Source: Prunus persica
Taxonomy: Eukaryota > Streptophyta > Magnoliopsida > Rosales > Rosaceae
Assembly (NCBI RefSeq): GCF_000346465.2
Contig: NC_034012.1
Span: 10,772,294-10,836,293, forward strand
Length of the DNA: 64,000 nucleotides
Direction: 5' to 3'
Shown piece by piece: positions 35,707-45,420 of this stretch; position 1 is the first letter of the stretch; the number at the start of each line of letters is the position of its first letter. Both the position numbers and the translations under genes were made by a program. The notes beneath the pieces are model-generated. The model was not told where the DNA came from. It saw only the letters and a list, made by a program, of their open reading frames with translations, and did not search any database.

Positions 35707-36367
35707 CTTGGAAGGAGTGGTTACGTCCCCTGTCTCATGGTTACGTCCCCTGTCTGATTGAGGTGAATGAGATAGCCGTACGGTTGTCATGCTGCTGGCT
35801 TTCTTGTTCCATCAACGTCTCCTCCAGCTGAAATGGTACACACAGTTGCATGATCACAACCTCAAGGCTTCCTGGGTTGCTGAGAAGAAGGTGTTCCTTG
35901 CTTGTTCACCATTATACATAGCAGGGGGCTTTGTTGCTCTGTTCATGAACGTCAAGCAGAACCAACTTCACATTGTAAAGCATTTTCTTTGGGGCCGTTT
36001 AAGATCCTATGCCGGTCTAGTTCTTGATTGCTTTGTTTTCCCTCAAGTCCTCCTCAACATTTTTCTCAACTCAAAGAAAAGTGCTCTTTCTTGGACATTT
36101 TACCTTGGAATCGCTTTTATGCGTGTGCTTCCACACGCATATGACCTTTACAGGGAAAAAACCTATGATCCTTGGTCATCCAAGTTTTCTATCGATCCTC
36201 ATGCAAGTTTCTTCTCCGGCTCTCAGGACGTCATTGTCTGTTCTGTATATCTGCTATTTGCTGCAATCATCCGCTTGCAGCAGCGGTTTGGCAGACGATG
36301 TATCCTTCCAATTAGATTTAGGGGACATGAAGATTATGAGAAAGTTCTAGGGTCTAGTGACAAGTAA
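35707..36367 (+). pseudogene. DUF2921 relic E (C-terminal part only)
   Basis: From 35707 the reading LGRSGY.. and IEVNEIAVR matches the LGSGGWLEVNEVIVR region of the family. A frameshift at about 35785 leads into an open frame of 192 codons (from 35789) with the last membrane helices: LLAFLFHQRLLQLKW, YAGLVLDCFVFPQVLLNIF, FMRVLPHAYDLYRE and a variant C-terminus FGRRCILPIRFRGHEDYEKV. The sequence is far more diverged than A-D are from each other, so E comes from an older paralogue. The front two thirds are missing and replaced by LINE sequence. A 20-bp tandem duplication (35719-35738 and 35739-35758) sits at the junction. A short expressed protein is possible but unlikely. Confidence 0.75.
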
Positions 36368-37046
36368 TTTCCTTGGGAAATATAGCTTCTTAGAATGTAA
36401 CTGTTTGATTGTTTAGATAAATAACATCAACGGTGTGCAAATGCAATGTGTTTGATATTAGACAGCCTCATCTACTAGCCTCACGAAATTGTTCATTTTA
36501 TCCCAATATATAATTATCATCAAAATATATAAAAGAATAAACGATTGTTTTTGGCTAGATCCAACAGTTGCATCACTTGCCCAAAACCGTCATCACCTTC
36601 TTCAACCAACTCTTACAAATTTACCATAAACATAAAAGAATAACTACAAACTCACTGAAATGCATCATATTTGTCAAATTCGATAGAAAAAAAAAAAAAA
36701 AAGAAGACACAAGATTGAAAAGTAAAATTCGTCCATTCAAAGTAAATCATTTGAATACCTATCTCAAATGTGTTTGGTTGGGTGTAGCTAGGAAATGAGA
36801 TGTTGGGGTATTTTAGGAAATTACGGTGGGTCTAGAAAGAAATGTTAATTTGATGAGATGTAGTTGTAGTCAGGAAGTTGGGTCCTAATAAAATTTCCCT
36901 TTAGTTTATACCTTTTAAATGCCATATGTGTGACAGAATAATTGAAATAAAAACTTACATGTTCTCCAAAAAGAAAAAAATTAAAATTAATATGATACAT
37001 ATCATCCCTTTACATGTGATACCAACCTATTATAATGAGAGAATTA
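36368..37046. repeat. Intergenic DNA including left copy of a diverged duplication
   Basis: No gene is seen. From about 36775 the sequence matches 37650-37980 with many substitutions and gaps. Landmarks in order are GTCCTAATAAAATTT, AAATGCCATATGTGTGACA, TTTACATGTGATACCAACCTAT and GAGAATTA, each with a counterpart in the right copy. Confidence 0.6.
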
Positions 37047-37225
37047 TGGCCCGTTTGGTATCCTACTCAAAAATTATGATTTTTTTTTATTTTAAAACAT
37101 GAGTTTTTAAATATTGATTTTAAGATCTAAAAACTTGTTTGGTATTGAAATTCAAAATATTTTCAAAGATCTGAAAAAATTGAAATTAAAATCAGAAAAT
37201 TTGTAAGATCTCACTTTTTTATTAT

Positions 37226-37272
<47 letters not shown>

Positions 37273-37430
37273 CGTAAAATCTCACTTTTTTATTTTCAAC
37301 TATAGGGGTGTTTTTGAGTTGTCTTTTGGTTTTTACAAAGGGGCCTATCAAACAGGTTTTTTGGGCTTTGAACTTAAAATCTGTTTATGAGTTTATAAAA
37401 TTGGATCCAAATAGAATACCAAACATGCTC
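37047..37430. mobile_element. PIF/Harbinger (Tourist)-type MITE
   Basis: Imperfect terminal inverted repeats TGGCCCGTTTGGTATCCTA and GAGCATGTTTGGTATTCTA (right end reversed) are flanked by 3-bp TTA duplications at 37044-37046 and 37431-37433. The diverged duplicate at about 37915 reads GAGAATTAATTG, which is the empty site with a single TTA. The element holds a (GA)n run at 37229-37270 and no coding sequence. Confidence 0.75.
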
Positions 37431-38101
37431 TTAATTAACGTGAATTTATAACATGTCTTAAAACATCCCACTCATTCATATGTCAACTAATCTTTAGTTT
37501 AATTATTTCTTTTTCCAATGTCCAGAGAGATTACAAGTCCAAATTCCTCCTCTCCCCACATTGAACCAAAAAAAAAAAAATCATTCATGCATTAATACGT
37601 GAGATATTGAAAGCAATTAAATATATTGTTGTCAATTTAATTGAGATGTAGTGAGGATATGAGATATTGGGTTGGGTTTGTTACATGAGTGAGCGTATTT
37701 TAGGAAGTTAAATTGGGTATATAAAAAAAAATGGAAAATTGTATAGATATGTGTGTAGCGAGCATGTTGGGGCCCAAAAGAGAATTGTCGGATCCTAATA
37801 AGATTTTTCTTTATATTATTACATTATAAATGCCAAATGCGTGACAAGATATTTCAAATAAACTAACATGATATGAATCATTCATTTACATGTGATATCA
37901 ACCTATAAGAGAATTAATTGTCATGAAACTATAGCATGTCGTAAAATATAAAATTCATTCATAAATGAACTAAATCTTACTATAGTGATATTACTATTCT
38001 CAATGTTAGGAAAAATATCTTGTTCATAAACTATGTGAGATATTAAACATATTGTAGTAGATTTAGTTGTGAACAAAGAATCAAAGATGTAGTAGAAGAT
38101 T
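37431..38101. repeat. Right copy of diverged duplication, MITE-free
   Basis: 37434-37500 continues the left copy after the MITE (AACATGTCTTAAAACAT.. and CTCATTCAT). About 37650-37980 is the second copy, with GATCCTAATAAGATTT, AAATGCCAAATGCGTGACA and TTTACATGTGATATCAACCTAT. No gene is seen. Confidence 0.55.
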
Positions 38102-38545
38102 GCAGTAATCTCACTATTGAGGCTGAGATATGGGGGCTTTTCTTTGGTTTGAAGCTTGCAATTGAGAAGGGCATCAGTAATCTCACTATTGAGATAGACT
38201 CAGCTATTGCAGTAAACCTCTGGCAGAATCCTTCTATGCTTGCTATGCATCCCTTGGCTGCTTTGGTTAGGAACTGTTGTGACCTTATGCAGCAGGTTCC
38301 CAGGTGTGCCCTTCAGCATGTGTTCCGTGAGATGAATATTGTTGCTGACTGTTTGGCTAATTGGAGTTACCAAGTGGATCTTGGGCTGTGCGTTCTTGAG
38401 CATGCCCCTAGTTGGTTAAGTGCTTATCTAGTTGACGATCTGCTAGGAGTTGTTCATTCTAGATTGGTCTGTTTAGACCAGTTTGTGTAGTCTGTTTGTT
38501 TTTGTTTGGGGCTTTGCCCCCCTTCTTAATCAAAAAAAAAAAAAA
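38102..38545 (+). mobile_element. 5'-truncated LINE insertion with target duplication
   Basis: A 444-bp insert with an open frame for the terminal RNase H-like domain: NLTIEAEIWGLFFGLKLA, TIEIDS, HVFREMNIVADCLAN, ending CLDQFV at 38490. A 3' tail and poly-A follow at 38532-38545. The target-site duplication is at least 24 bp and perfect (38078-38101 and 38546-38569; GAATCAAAGATGTAG..). An 18-bp sequence, AGTAATCTCACTATTGAG, occurs at both 38104 and 38173, so the 5' junction may be rearranged. The frame is intact to the stop, so the insertion is probably young, but only a fragment of the protein is encoded. Confidence 0.88.
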
Positions 38546-38569
38546 GAATCAAAGATGTAGTAGAAGATT

Positions 38570-39404
38570 TTTTGTTTTTGGTTGAAATTGAAAGATGAAG
38601 TAGAAGGATAAGATAATGATTAACCATGTTTCTCCATAGTCATAAACGAATATGACAAGAAACACAAAGTTAAATGTCATAGATTGCCTAGGATTAACTA
38701 CTTCACACAGACTTCAAGACGGATGTCAAACCAGCCTTTATTTCGGCAGTTTGACTGTGAATATCATCCACAAGATCAGCCAAAGCTCTTTTCGTGCTTG
38801 AACATGTACCTTGGTCAAATCACCTTGACTAACTTGATTAAAGAAATCCCATAATGGTTATCACGAAACCTAATCCAAATTGACAAATGTGTAATGAATG
38901 GGAAATGCCCTATTCTCAATAAGAAGTAAATAATGGAAATGAAATTGTCAATCCCAAATTTACACATTGAAGAACAAACAAAAAATATCAAAGATCCAAA
39001 ATACTTGAACTACAGAAAAGTAAAACTCTTAAAAAAAATAAAATACTTAAAAGCAGAAATTTGAATTTACATTTATAACAAACTTGCAGTTTTGGGCTAT
39101 TCTAATATAGTTGAAACAAAAATACAAGGGTTGACATTGCATCAAAAATAGGAAAAGTCATGTATGTACTAGTAACTATCAAGAAGGAATACATGGTTAA
39201 TAATATGAATCAGTAATCAGATTGACAACAAATAACATGTGTATTATCATTCAATAACATGTGAGAATCTTAGCAATAAGATGTGTTGTTCACTTTTGTT
39301 GTAATACATTTTCTATAATGTCTTTTTTTTAAAAAATGTAATATGTATCAATGTAAGTATTCAATCGTTAATAATTTTTACTTTGCAGCAAAAATTTTTT
39401 TGAG
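38570..39404. other. Intergenic DNA, no gene seen
   Basis: AT-rich sequence without frames, repeats or RNA-like structures that I can support. Confidence 0.5.
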
Positions 39405-39545
39405 TTTTTTTTATTGAGAGGGGCGATGTCATACTAAATGCACACACATTATACATATGCAAGAATTCGAAACCATAACCTTTCTTAAGGGAACATTTAA
39501 TCCAAACCAATACACTAGTGGGTCGTTTACTTAATTTGCAGCATT
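39405..39545 (-). mobile_element. tRNA-derived SINE, first of a pair
   Basis: On the minus strand a TAGTGTATTGGTTTGGA A-box-like start is followed by GGTTATGGTTTCGAATTC (B box). The end is a T/A-rich tail, AATAAAAAAAACTC. A related copy lies about 320 bp to the right. Confidence 0.5.
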
Positions 39546-39734
39546 TAGTTTCTTTTGTTAAACTAGATAGAAAAAGAATTTATAGTAACCTACAATCATA
39601 TATTTGTTATTTTCTTTAAAACAAAAAGAAAAATAAAGTTGTCTGTCCATAAATCAAAGTTCAAATCTCTCACTCTTTAGATTAGAACTTCTCTTTTTGT
39701 TTTGCCAAAGTATTTTTTTTATTTATAGGATTTT

Positions 39735-39860
39735 TCCTATTAAAAAAGGATGATAATATACTAAATTCACACACACTACACGGATAGTATGAATCGAACT
39801 CATGACCTTTTCTAAAGGAGCAATTGCTCCAAACTACTACATTAATGGATCCTTTTTCAA
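39735..39860 (-). mobile_element. tRNA-derived SINE, second of a pair
   Basis: On the minus strand: ATGTAGTAGTTTGGAGCAA, then GGTCATGAGTTCGATTC (B box). The tail GTGTGTGTGAATTTAGTATATTATCATCC resembles the first copy's GTGTGTGCATTTAGTATGACATCG. Same family and same orientation as its neighbour. Confidence 0.5.
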
Positions 39861-40088
39861 AGTTAGATTAAATTGGTTTAGAGTAAATTATCTTGTATAA
39901 AAAGAACAAAAAAATTAACAAAACTTTGAAAACAAAAATATATATATTTTTTTACAGATTTGCCCTTGACACCATCCAATATTTCTTAATACACTCCCCA
40001 AAATACCCAAACCCAATCCCCTTACCTTCTCTTCCACCCTCTGAGTCTCTCTCCACCCATAAAACACAGACAGCAACAGAAACAAACC

Positions 40089-40092
<4 letters not shown>

Positions 40093-40134
<42 letters not shown>
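40093..40134 (+). repeat. (CT)n microsatellite in IF-1 leader
   Basis: An uninterrupted run of about 21 CT units ends 10 bases before the IF-1 start codon, so it is probably part of the 5' untranslated region. Such tracts are common in plant leaders and vary in length between individuals. Confidence 0.85.
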
Positions 40135-40138
<4 letters not shown>

Positions 40139-40144
40139 AAAACC

Positions 40145-40600
40145 ATGTTAACCTCACTCCACTACCCAATCCTCCAATACTCTCCCCTCCACTCCAAAAC
40201 CCTAACCCCATCTTCTCCCCTCAGTTTCCAATCAAACCCAAAACCTCAGCCCCATCTGCACAGCAACAGCAACAGCAGCAGCCACTTTCTTGCCGGAACC
40301 AAGCTTCTGATCCCCAAGCGTTGCCCTAACGTTGTGGCCATGAGCAAGTCGCCGAATGTGGAGGAGCAGAAGTTCAGCCAAGAAGGGCTGATCACGGAAT
40401 CTCTCCCCAACGGTATGTTTCGAATCCGATTAGACAACGCGGACACCATCATAGGATACATATCTGGGAAAATCCGAAAGAATTTTGTCAGGATTTTGCC
40501 TGGGGATAGGGTTAAGGTTGAGGTCAGTCGTTATGATACTACCAGAGGTCGTATTGTTTATAGATTTAAAAAAGAAGATAGACTTAAAAGGGAAGGATAA
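40145..40600 (+). CDS. infA: Translation initiation factor IF-1, chloroplastic, copy 1
   Basis: Single-exon 151-residue protein. Residues 1 to about 60 are Ser/Pro/His-rich with few acidic residues, as for a chloroplast transit peptide. The mature part, from about [12 protein letters not shown], is an S1-type OB fold: [62 protein letters not shown], written here in parts as [22 protein letters not shown] and [15 protein letters not shown]-1 assists initiation on the plastid 30S subunit. The gene was lost from plastid DNA many times in rosids, with nuclear replacement, which fits this nuclear copy. An almost identical paralogue starts 0.8 kb downstream in the same direction. Confidence 0.93.
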   Translation: MLTSLHYPILQYSPLHSKTLTPSSPLSFQSNPKPQPHLHSNSNSSSHFLAGTKLLIPKRCPNVVAMSKSPNVEEQKFSQEGLITESLPNGMFRIRLDNADTIIGYISGKIRKNFVRILPGDRVKVEVSRYDTTRGRIVYRFKKEDRLKREG

Positions 40601-41425
40601 AAGGGAATCTTTCTTTTTTCTTTTTCTTTTGTTTTTTGTTTTTTGTTTTTGGTTTTGTAATTTTATTGTAAGTGACATTGGAACATTTGTGTTGTGTAAT
40701 GTGAATGTTGAGAAGAAATGTTGTGTTGTTTGGCAATTTGAATTGTATTATGTGATTTGAGGTTGGGTACTGATTTGTGATGTGGGTTGGATTGCAAATT
40801 CAAATGTACAATATTGTGTTGCTCCCATAGTTGTAGTGCTTGAGCAATTTTATTCTATATCCTTTATTTATGCCACCATAAAATGCATTTTCCTCCTCCG
40901 TGTCTAAGGTTTTATGTTCGATTCTTTCCAACTTATACGAAGAAAACAAAAACATTTAAGTTAAACTTGATTTTACACTCAAAATTGAAATTAAGAACTA
41001 CGAAACACAATAGCTTGTCACTAAAATTAAAATAAGAATTATAAAACACAATAGTATGTCACTAAAATTTTATTTTATTTTTATGAAAAAAAAAAGTTTT
41101 AACAGATTTCCTAATGATCACCCTAGAGGCTGAATTACATTGCAATAATTTTTATTTAAAATATTAAAATTGAAAATACGAGTATTAATCTGTTTTATAG
41201 GTGAAAGTTCAGGTTACTAAATTGAAATTGAGTTTTTATTTTATTATATAAATTTTTATACAAACTCCGTTGGGCTCTCTTCTAAAGATACTTGTTTGTG
41301 AGACCTTCTCATTTTGAAGCCCATATACCTGTGTAGACCTACGGTGGTTGGTAGTTAGAGCCCCCGCTGTGGTGCTCTTACCTCCCCCTCCTCCTACACT
41401 CTCTCAGTCTCCGCCCACAAAAAGC
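40601..41425. other. Spacer between the two IF-1 genes
   Basis: 3' untranslated region and promoter of the second copy. Contains two tandem-like copies of GTCACTAAAATT (about 41017 and 41058). No other gene is seen. Confidence 0.5.
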
Positions 41426-41935
41426 ATGTTAACCTCACAATCTTCATCAGTCCACCACCCGATCCTCCACCACTCTTCCCTCCTCCACTCCAAAACCCTA
41501 ACCCTCCCCCTCACCCCATCATCCTCTGTGAAATTCCAAACAAACCCAAAACCTCTGCCCCATCTTCACATTAATAACAACTACAAAACCAACCTTGTCG
41601 GCCTCAGAAATTGCCCCAGCAGCATTGTGGTCATGAGCAAATCGCCGAAAGTGGAGGAACAGAAGTTCAGCCAAATAGGATCGATCACGGAGTCGCTCTC
41701 CAACGGTATGTTTCGAATCGAACTAGACAACGCAGACACCGTCATAGGATACATATCTGGCAAAATCCGACAGAATTCTATCAGGATTTTGCCTGGGGAC
41801 AGAGTCAGGGTTGAAGTCAGCCGTTATGATACCACTAGAGGTCGTATTGTTCGTAGAATTGACAAAGACGATGAGGACAAGAAAAAGAAAAAGACTTTGG
41901 GAAAAAAAGACTTGAAAAGGAAAAAATCCTACTGA
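41426..41935 (+). CDS. infA: Translation initiation factor IF-1, chloroplastic, copy 2
   Basis: Single-exon 169-residue paralogue of the gene at 40145. It shares the start MLTS, the HSKTLT and FQ(S/T)NPKP blocks of the transit peptide, and the OB fold ([23 protein letters not shown], given in parts [11 protein letters not shown] and VIGYISGKI). Unlike copy 1 it has a lysine-rich tail after RIVRR ([18 protein letters not shown]). The tail may add RNA-binding charge, though this is an inference. The start is the ATG matching copy 1; an in-frame GTG upstream at 41348 is not used. Conservation of the mature region indicates both copies are under constraint. Confidence 0.93.
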   Translation: MLTSQSSSVHHPILHHSSLLHSKTLTLPLTPSSSVKFQTNPKPLPHLHINNNYKTNLVGLRNCPSSIVVMSKSPKVEEQKFSQIGSITESLSNGMFRIELDNADTVIGYISGKIRQNSIRILPGDRVRVEVSRYDTTRGRIVRRIDKDDEDKKKKKTLGKKDLKRKKSY

Positions 41936-42937
41936 AGAATTGAATGGAATTAGAAGGGATGTTGTCACATTTTGTTGGGATTTATTGTGTGCTGTGAATT
42001 ATGATTTTCACTGATTCGGATTCTGCCGTGTAGTCGTTTTGGTGAAGAATTGGATGTTATATTTGTATTACCATTGTTATGGTCTATATGATGCTCTGAA
42101 AGGGCAACTAAGGTTATGGTAAAACTTATCCCTATATCAATTTTTCTTATTCAATTCCCGACTTTTAGCTAAATTCCGAGTTATTTTTCTCGAGGGAATT
42201 TATGTCAAACATAATTTCTATCACGTTGAGTAATGTTTACAATTTGCCTTCGGTCTTTACAAGGCTGCAAAAGCTTGATAAAATGTGTTTATGAAATTAA
42301 TAATACACTAAGAAATCTAACTTCTAATGGAACCACTGTAAATCAAAGATGTATATTGAGCAAAACGTAGACTAATATGTTTGTCATGCCCTTTATAGTT
42401 TATATGATCCTTTGAAAGAGAAACTTAGGCTATGGTAAAACATATTAGGTAAAAAGCAATACTTAATTCTCTAAACATAATTAATATAACCATCTAGCTC
42501 CTAATTTTGTGGTACTTTTCTTCTCGGTATGAGAAGATGTTCTAAGCTCAAAAACCTCGTCCCTTGTTCATAAAAATAAATAAAAAAACATAATTTCTCC
42601 AATTCATCCCTAGTAGGAGAGTAACTCACTGAAATTCAGATGTATCTAATTTAGGATGAGAAATTACTTAGCATCTGCGTTTTATTTATAAGCCCATAAA
42701 TTTCCCATTTTTATTTTTCTTGGTGGATCAAAGAATGGCCACTTGCTTGGCCCAGTTCAATTGACAAAACAAACGGAAACGACAAACGTGGCGACAACAA
42801 GAAGGCCTGCTAAACCCAACTCTCTAAAACCTCTCCTCCTCCTAAAACCCTAAACCCTCTCTGTTATATGAAACCTTCCCTTAACCGATTTTTCCCTGCA
42901 GCCACCGAAGTTCAAATCAGAAACTCTCAGTCCATCA
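41936..42937. other. Intergenic DNA
   Basis: Contains a diverged direct repeat: CTATATGATGCTCTGAAAG (about 42084) and TTATATGATCCTTTGAAAG (about 42400), each followed by a related stretch with CTATGGTAAAAC. No gene is seen until 42938. Confidence 0.45.
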
Positions 42938-43378
42938 ATGGCAACCAAATCCTTTCTCAAGGCCCCCAAAAACCCACTCTGGGTCCTCCGCAACCCCTTT
43001 TTGGCTGCAGCCCATCCCAAAACCGCTGCTGCAAATACTCCCATCATTCAGTCCTTCCAATCTGCGCAGTCTTCCACTCAGAAGCCGCTCTTTGAACCCT
43101 CGGCTCTATCCAGGTTCCTATACGAAGAACCGTCTAAGGTTGAAGGATTTGGGTTTGGTGGTGTGAGAAATGGACCCCTTTTGCCCGGAGACTCTAGCTT
43201 TGGTCTCCAGGCCAGGGCCGGGACTGGCGGATCCCCTGGCGACACTAGCAGGGAGGATGAGGATGAAACCAATGATGATGAGAAGACAGATTGGTGGAGC
43301 GATGATGATGGTGATGATGATGATGGTGATGATGATGGTGATGATGGTGATGATGGTGATGATGAGTGTGATGGATAG
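42938..43378 (+). CDS. Uncharacterised organelle-targeted protein with Asp-rich tail
   Basis: A 146-residue single-exon frame. I do not recognise the family. The N-terminus (MATKSFLKAPKNPLWVLRNPFLAAAHPKTAAA) is basic, alanine-rich and free of acidic residues, as in mitochondrial or plastid targeting peptides. The middle contains LFEPSALSRFLYEEPSKVEGFGFGG. The C-terminal 45 residues are almost only Asp, Gly and Glu (TDWWSDDDGDDDDGDD onward), encoded by a GAT/GGT minisatellite at 43290-43374 whose length may vary. The leader before the ATG is CT- and A-rich, and a 3' region follows normally. The frame looks like a real gene because of its start context and biased N-terminus, but homology should confirm it. 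Confidence 0.6.
   Translation: MATKSFLKAPKNPLWVLRNPFLAAAHPKTAAANTPIIQSFQSAQSSTQKPLFEPSALSRFLYEEPSKVEGFGFGGVRNGPLLPGDSSFGLQARAGTGGSPGDTSREDEDETNDDEKTDWWSDDDGDDDDGDDDGDDGDDGDDECDG
43290..43374 (+). repeat. GAT/GGT coding minisatellite
   Basis: Trinucleotide array GATGATGATGGTGATGATGA and variants, coding for the Asp/Gly tail of the preceding gene. All units are in frame, so length changes would keep the reading frame. Confidence 0.8.
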
Positions 43379-43685
43379 GTTTTTCTATTTTTTGTTAATT
43401 GGTTTCGGGTTGGATGCTTTCGATTATAAGGTATCGCCATTGTTAGTGATAGACTAATTTCAATAATTTAGTATTTATTGAACAGTCTCTTGGCCTTCTG
43501 GTTTCTTTTCTCTTTTTGGCATTGTGATGTTTTTGGTGTGTTTAGATCACAGAAACAGAGAGAGAGTTTAGGGGAGAAACAAGTTTCTCTCTTGAAAATA
43601 GTTCAAAACTTGTTTTATGGAACAACAATTGATGTGAATTTTTGAGACCCTTATGCTACAGAAATTTGCAAATTACATTACAAAT

Positions 43686-44351
43686 TCAGACATGTACAAC
43701 AGAGTTTCGACAAATTGGGCAAGTTAGGTGGTTCTTTAACCAAGGATCAATGCAATTTGAATGAAACATGTGGTTGCATGCGAAAACACGGCAAGACTCG
43801 CCATCCATGAAATCATCCAAGCAAATAGTACACCGATCCCCACAGCAACTCGATGTTATGTCAAGACCGCCCTTGCAGTACTGCAAAGGCGGCGGGAGCG
43901 CCTCCAAGGCTTGAAATTGGAGGGCCGCAGCCTGAGGACGTTGCTCTGGCCCTTCCTCCGTCACCAAATCCTCCCAAACCCTATCTAGCACTTCCATCAA
44001 CACCATGTGGAACAGGGCTACAATATCTTGTGCAGGTGCTTGTTGCAACGAATCTTGATCATGATGATGGGGAGATCGGTCGTCTCCAATTTCGTGATCG
44101 TTCTGGCTTCTGTTTGGAAACCAAGAAAATATGGTTCCAACAATGTGATGCATGAAGGCAATGAGAAATAAACCTGCAGTGCAGAAAGCTAAGTTGCCGA
44201 TCCAAAATAGACGGCTGAGAGTGGTGAATTTTGTGTGGCCTAGTAGGAACAACAAAGCTACAATCCCAAGCGCAAAAATGCAAGACAAAACACTAAGAGG
44301 GCTGTGATAAGATTGATGAAGAATGCTGGTATTAGAAACCATGGTGTTCAT
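43686..44351 (-). CDS. RING-H2 E3 ubiquitin ligase-like membrane protein 1
   Basis: Intronless 221-residue protein. Two hydrophobic segments near the N-terminus (VLSCIFALGIVALLFLL and FWIGNLAFCTAGLFLIAFM) suggest membrane anchoring. A His/Gln-rich linker and a helix (ALFHMVLMEVLDRVWEDL) follow. The C-terminus is a RING-H2 finger: CTICLDDF..CRVFACNHMFHSNCIDPWL..CPIC, with zinc ligands in C3H2C3 order and the Trp of E2-binding RINGs. It would bring E2 enzymes to substrates at a membrane; the substrate is unknown. First of three related tandem genes on this strand. Confidence 0.88.
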   Translation of the reverse strand: MNTMVSNTSILHQSYHSPLSVLSCIFALGIVALLFLLGHTKFTTLSRLFWIGNLAFCTAGLFLIAFMHHIVGTIFSWFPNRSQNDHEIGDDRSPHHHDQDSLQQAPAQDIVALFHMVLMEVLDRVWEDLVTEEGPEQRPQAAALQFQALEALPPPLQYCKGGLDITSSCCGDRCTICLDDFMDGESCRVFACNHMFHSNCIDPWLKNHLTCPICRNSVVHV

Positions 44352-45420
44352 GGTTGAAGAATGCTTTCATGAAAGCCCTGTGCAGCATTTTTGGTTTCTT
44401 GTTTGGTTTATGCTCATCCATGGAAGTTGTTGTGCCAGAACTGCTAAAACCCCTCTGGGATTTTTTTGTTATGCAACTAATTAACATCAAGGTAGAGTAG
44501 GGCACACCATATAAACACAAATCTGCTTGGTCTGGATTCGTTCTAAAAATTGAGGAGCATTTCTGTTATTACCTGTTTTTTTAACCAACTAGGGATTTTG
44601 TTAGTTATAGTATTGGCTTTGTAGTTGGGTAACCGTTAGTAACGGCGGGTACCTACCGTGCATGTTGTGAGAGGAGGTTATACTATAACGAACATTTTTA
44701 TATTATAGAGGCTTGTTTGATTTCTCAATTTTGTCGAAAACCTAATTGGTTACTTCCGATAATAGTTCAAGCTCAAAGGTATGATAGTGCTCAAAACTAC
44801 CCTTTTGGGATGAAAATATTCTCACTTTTTAATTTATTTAGAGAAAAGGCGTTCCCTTTTATTATTTTAGGGAAAATGAAGCTCTTTTTTTATTTATTGT
44901 ACGAATAGACGCTTTATTTAGTAGGGAACAGATAGAAATACATCATATACTAGTAATTTGGATGACCAAAAAGGTCCATCTCTAGTAAAACTACTGCTGT
45001 AAAGCATTGCTTCTTGTTTCTTTTGTTTAAAAAACAATAAGAAGCAGGTTAACATGAATTTTTATCGTGCAGGTTTCGAGTCGTGTAACGGGTTGTATTG
45101 GAAATTGCCAATGACTTAGAAGAAAACTAGAGGAAACAAAAGACCTTGCCATAAAGCAAGGATGAGACAAAATTGAAGCACAGAGCTTTCAGGAAAATCT
45201 CTCCATCACCCGAGCCGGGGAGGGGGCGAGGGTGGGGTGAGAGGGGACCGGGACTAAAAAATTCCTTATTTTTTCTGATGTAAAAAAATTAAAAGGACAC
45301 AATAGAGACTCAGGTAATTGCCTAATAATAATGGATAATGCTCTAAACTACTCTTATCGATAAACGAAAATCGGGAAAAAAATTTAAAAGAAAAAAAGGA
45401 TCCCAATATATATATAAAGA
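44352..45420. other. Upstream region of RING-H2 gene 1 and spacer
   Basis: No other gene is seen. A G-rich run (GGGGAGGGGGCGAGGGTGGGG) occurs near 45218. The promoter of the minus-strand gene should lie in the first few hundred bases. Confidence 0.45.

Noticed and set aside
40145..41935. IF-1 genes as a recent insertion of plastid DNA
   Set aside because: Both carry long N-terminal transit-type extensions, and no other plastid genes flank them.
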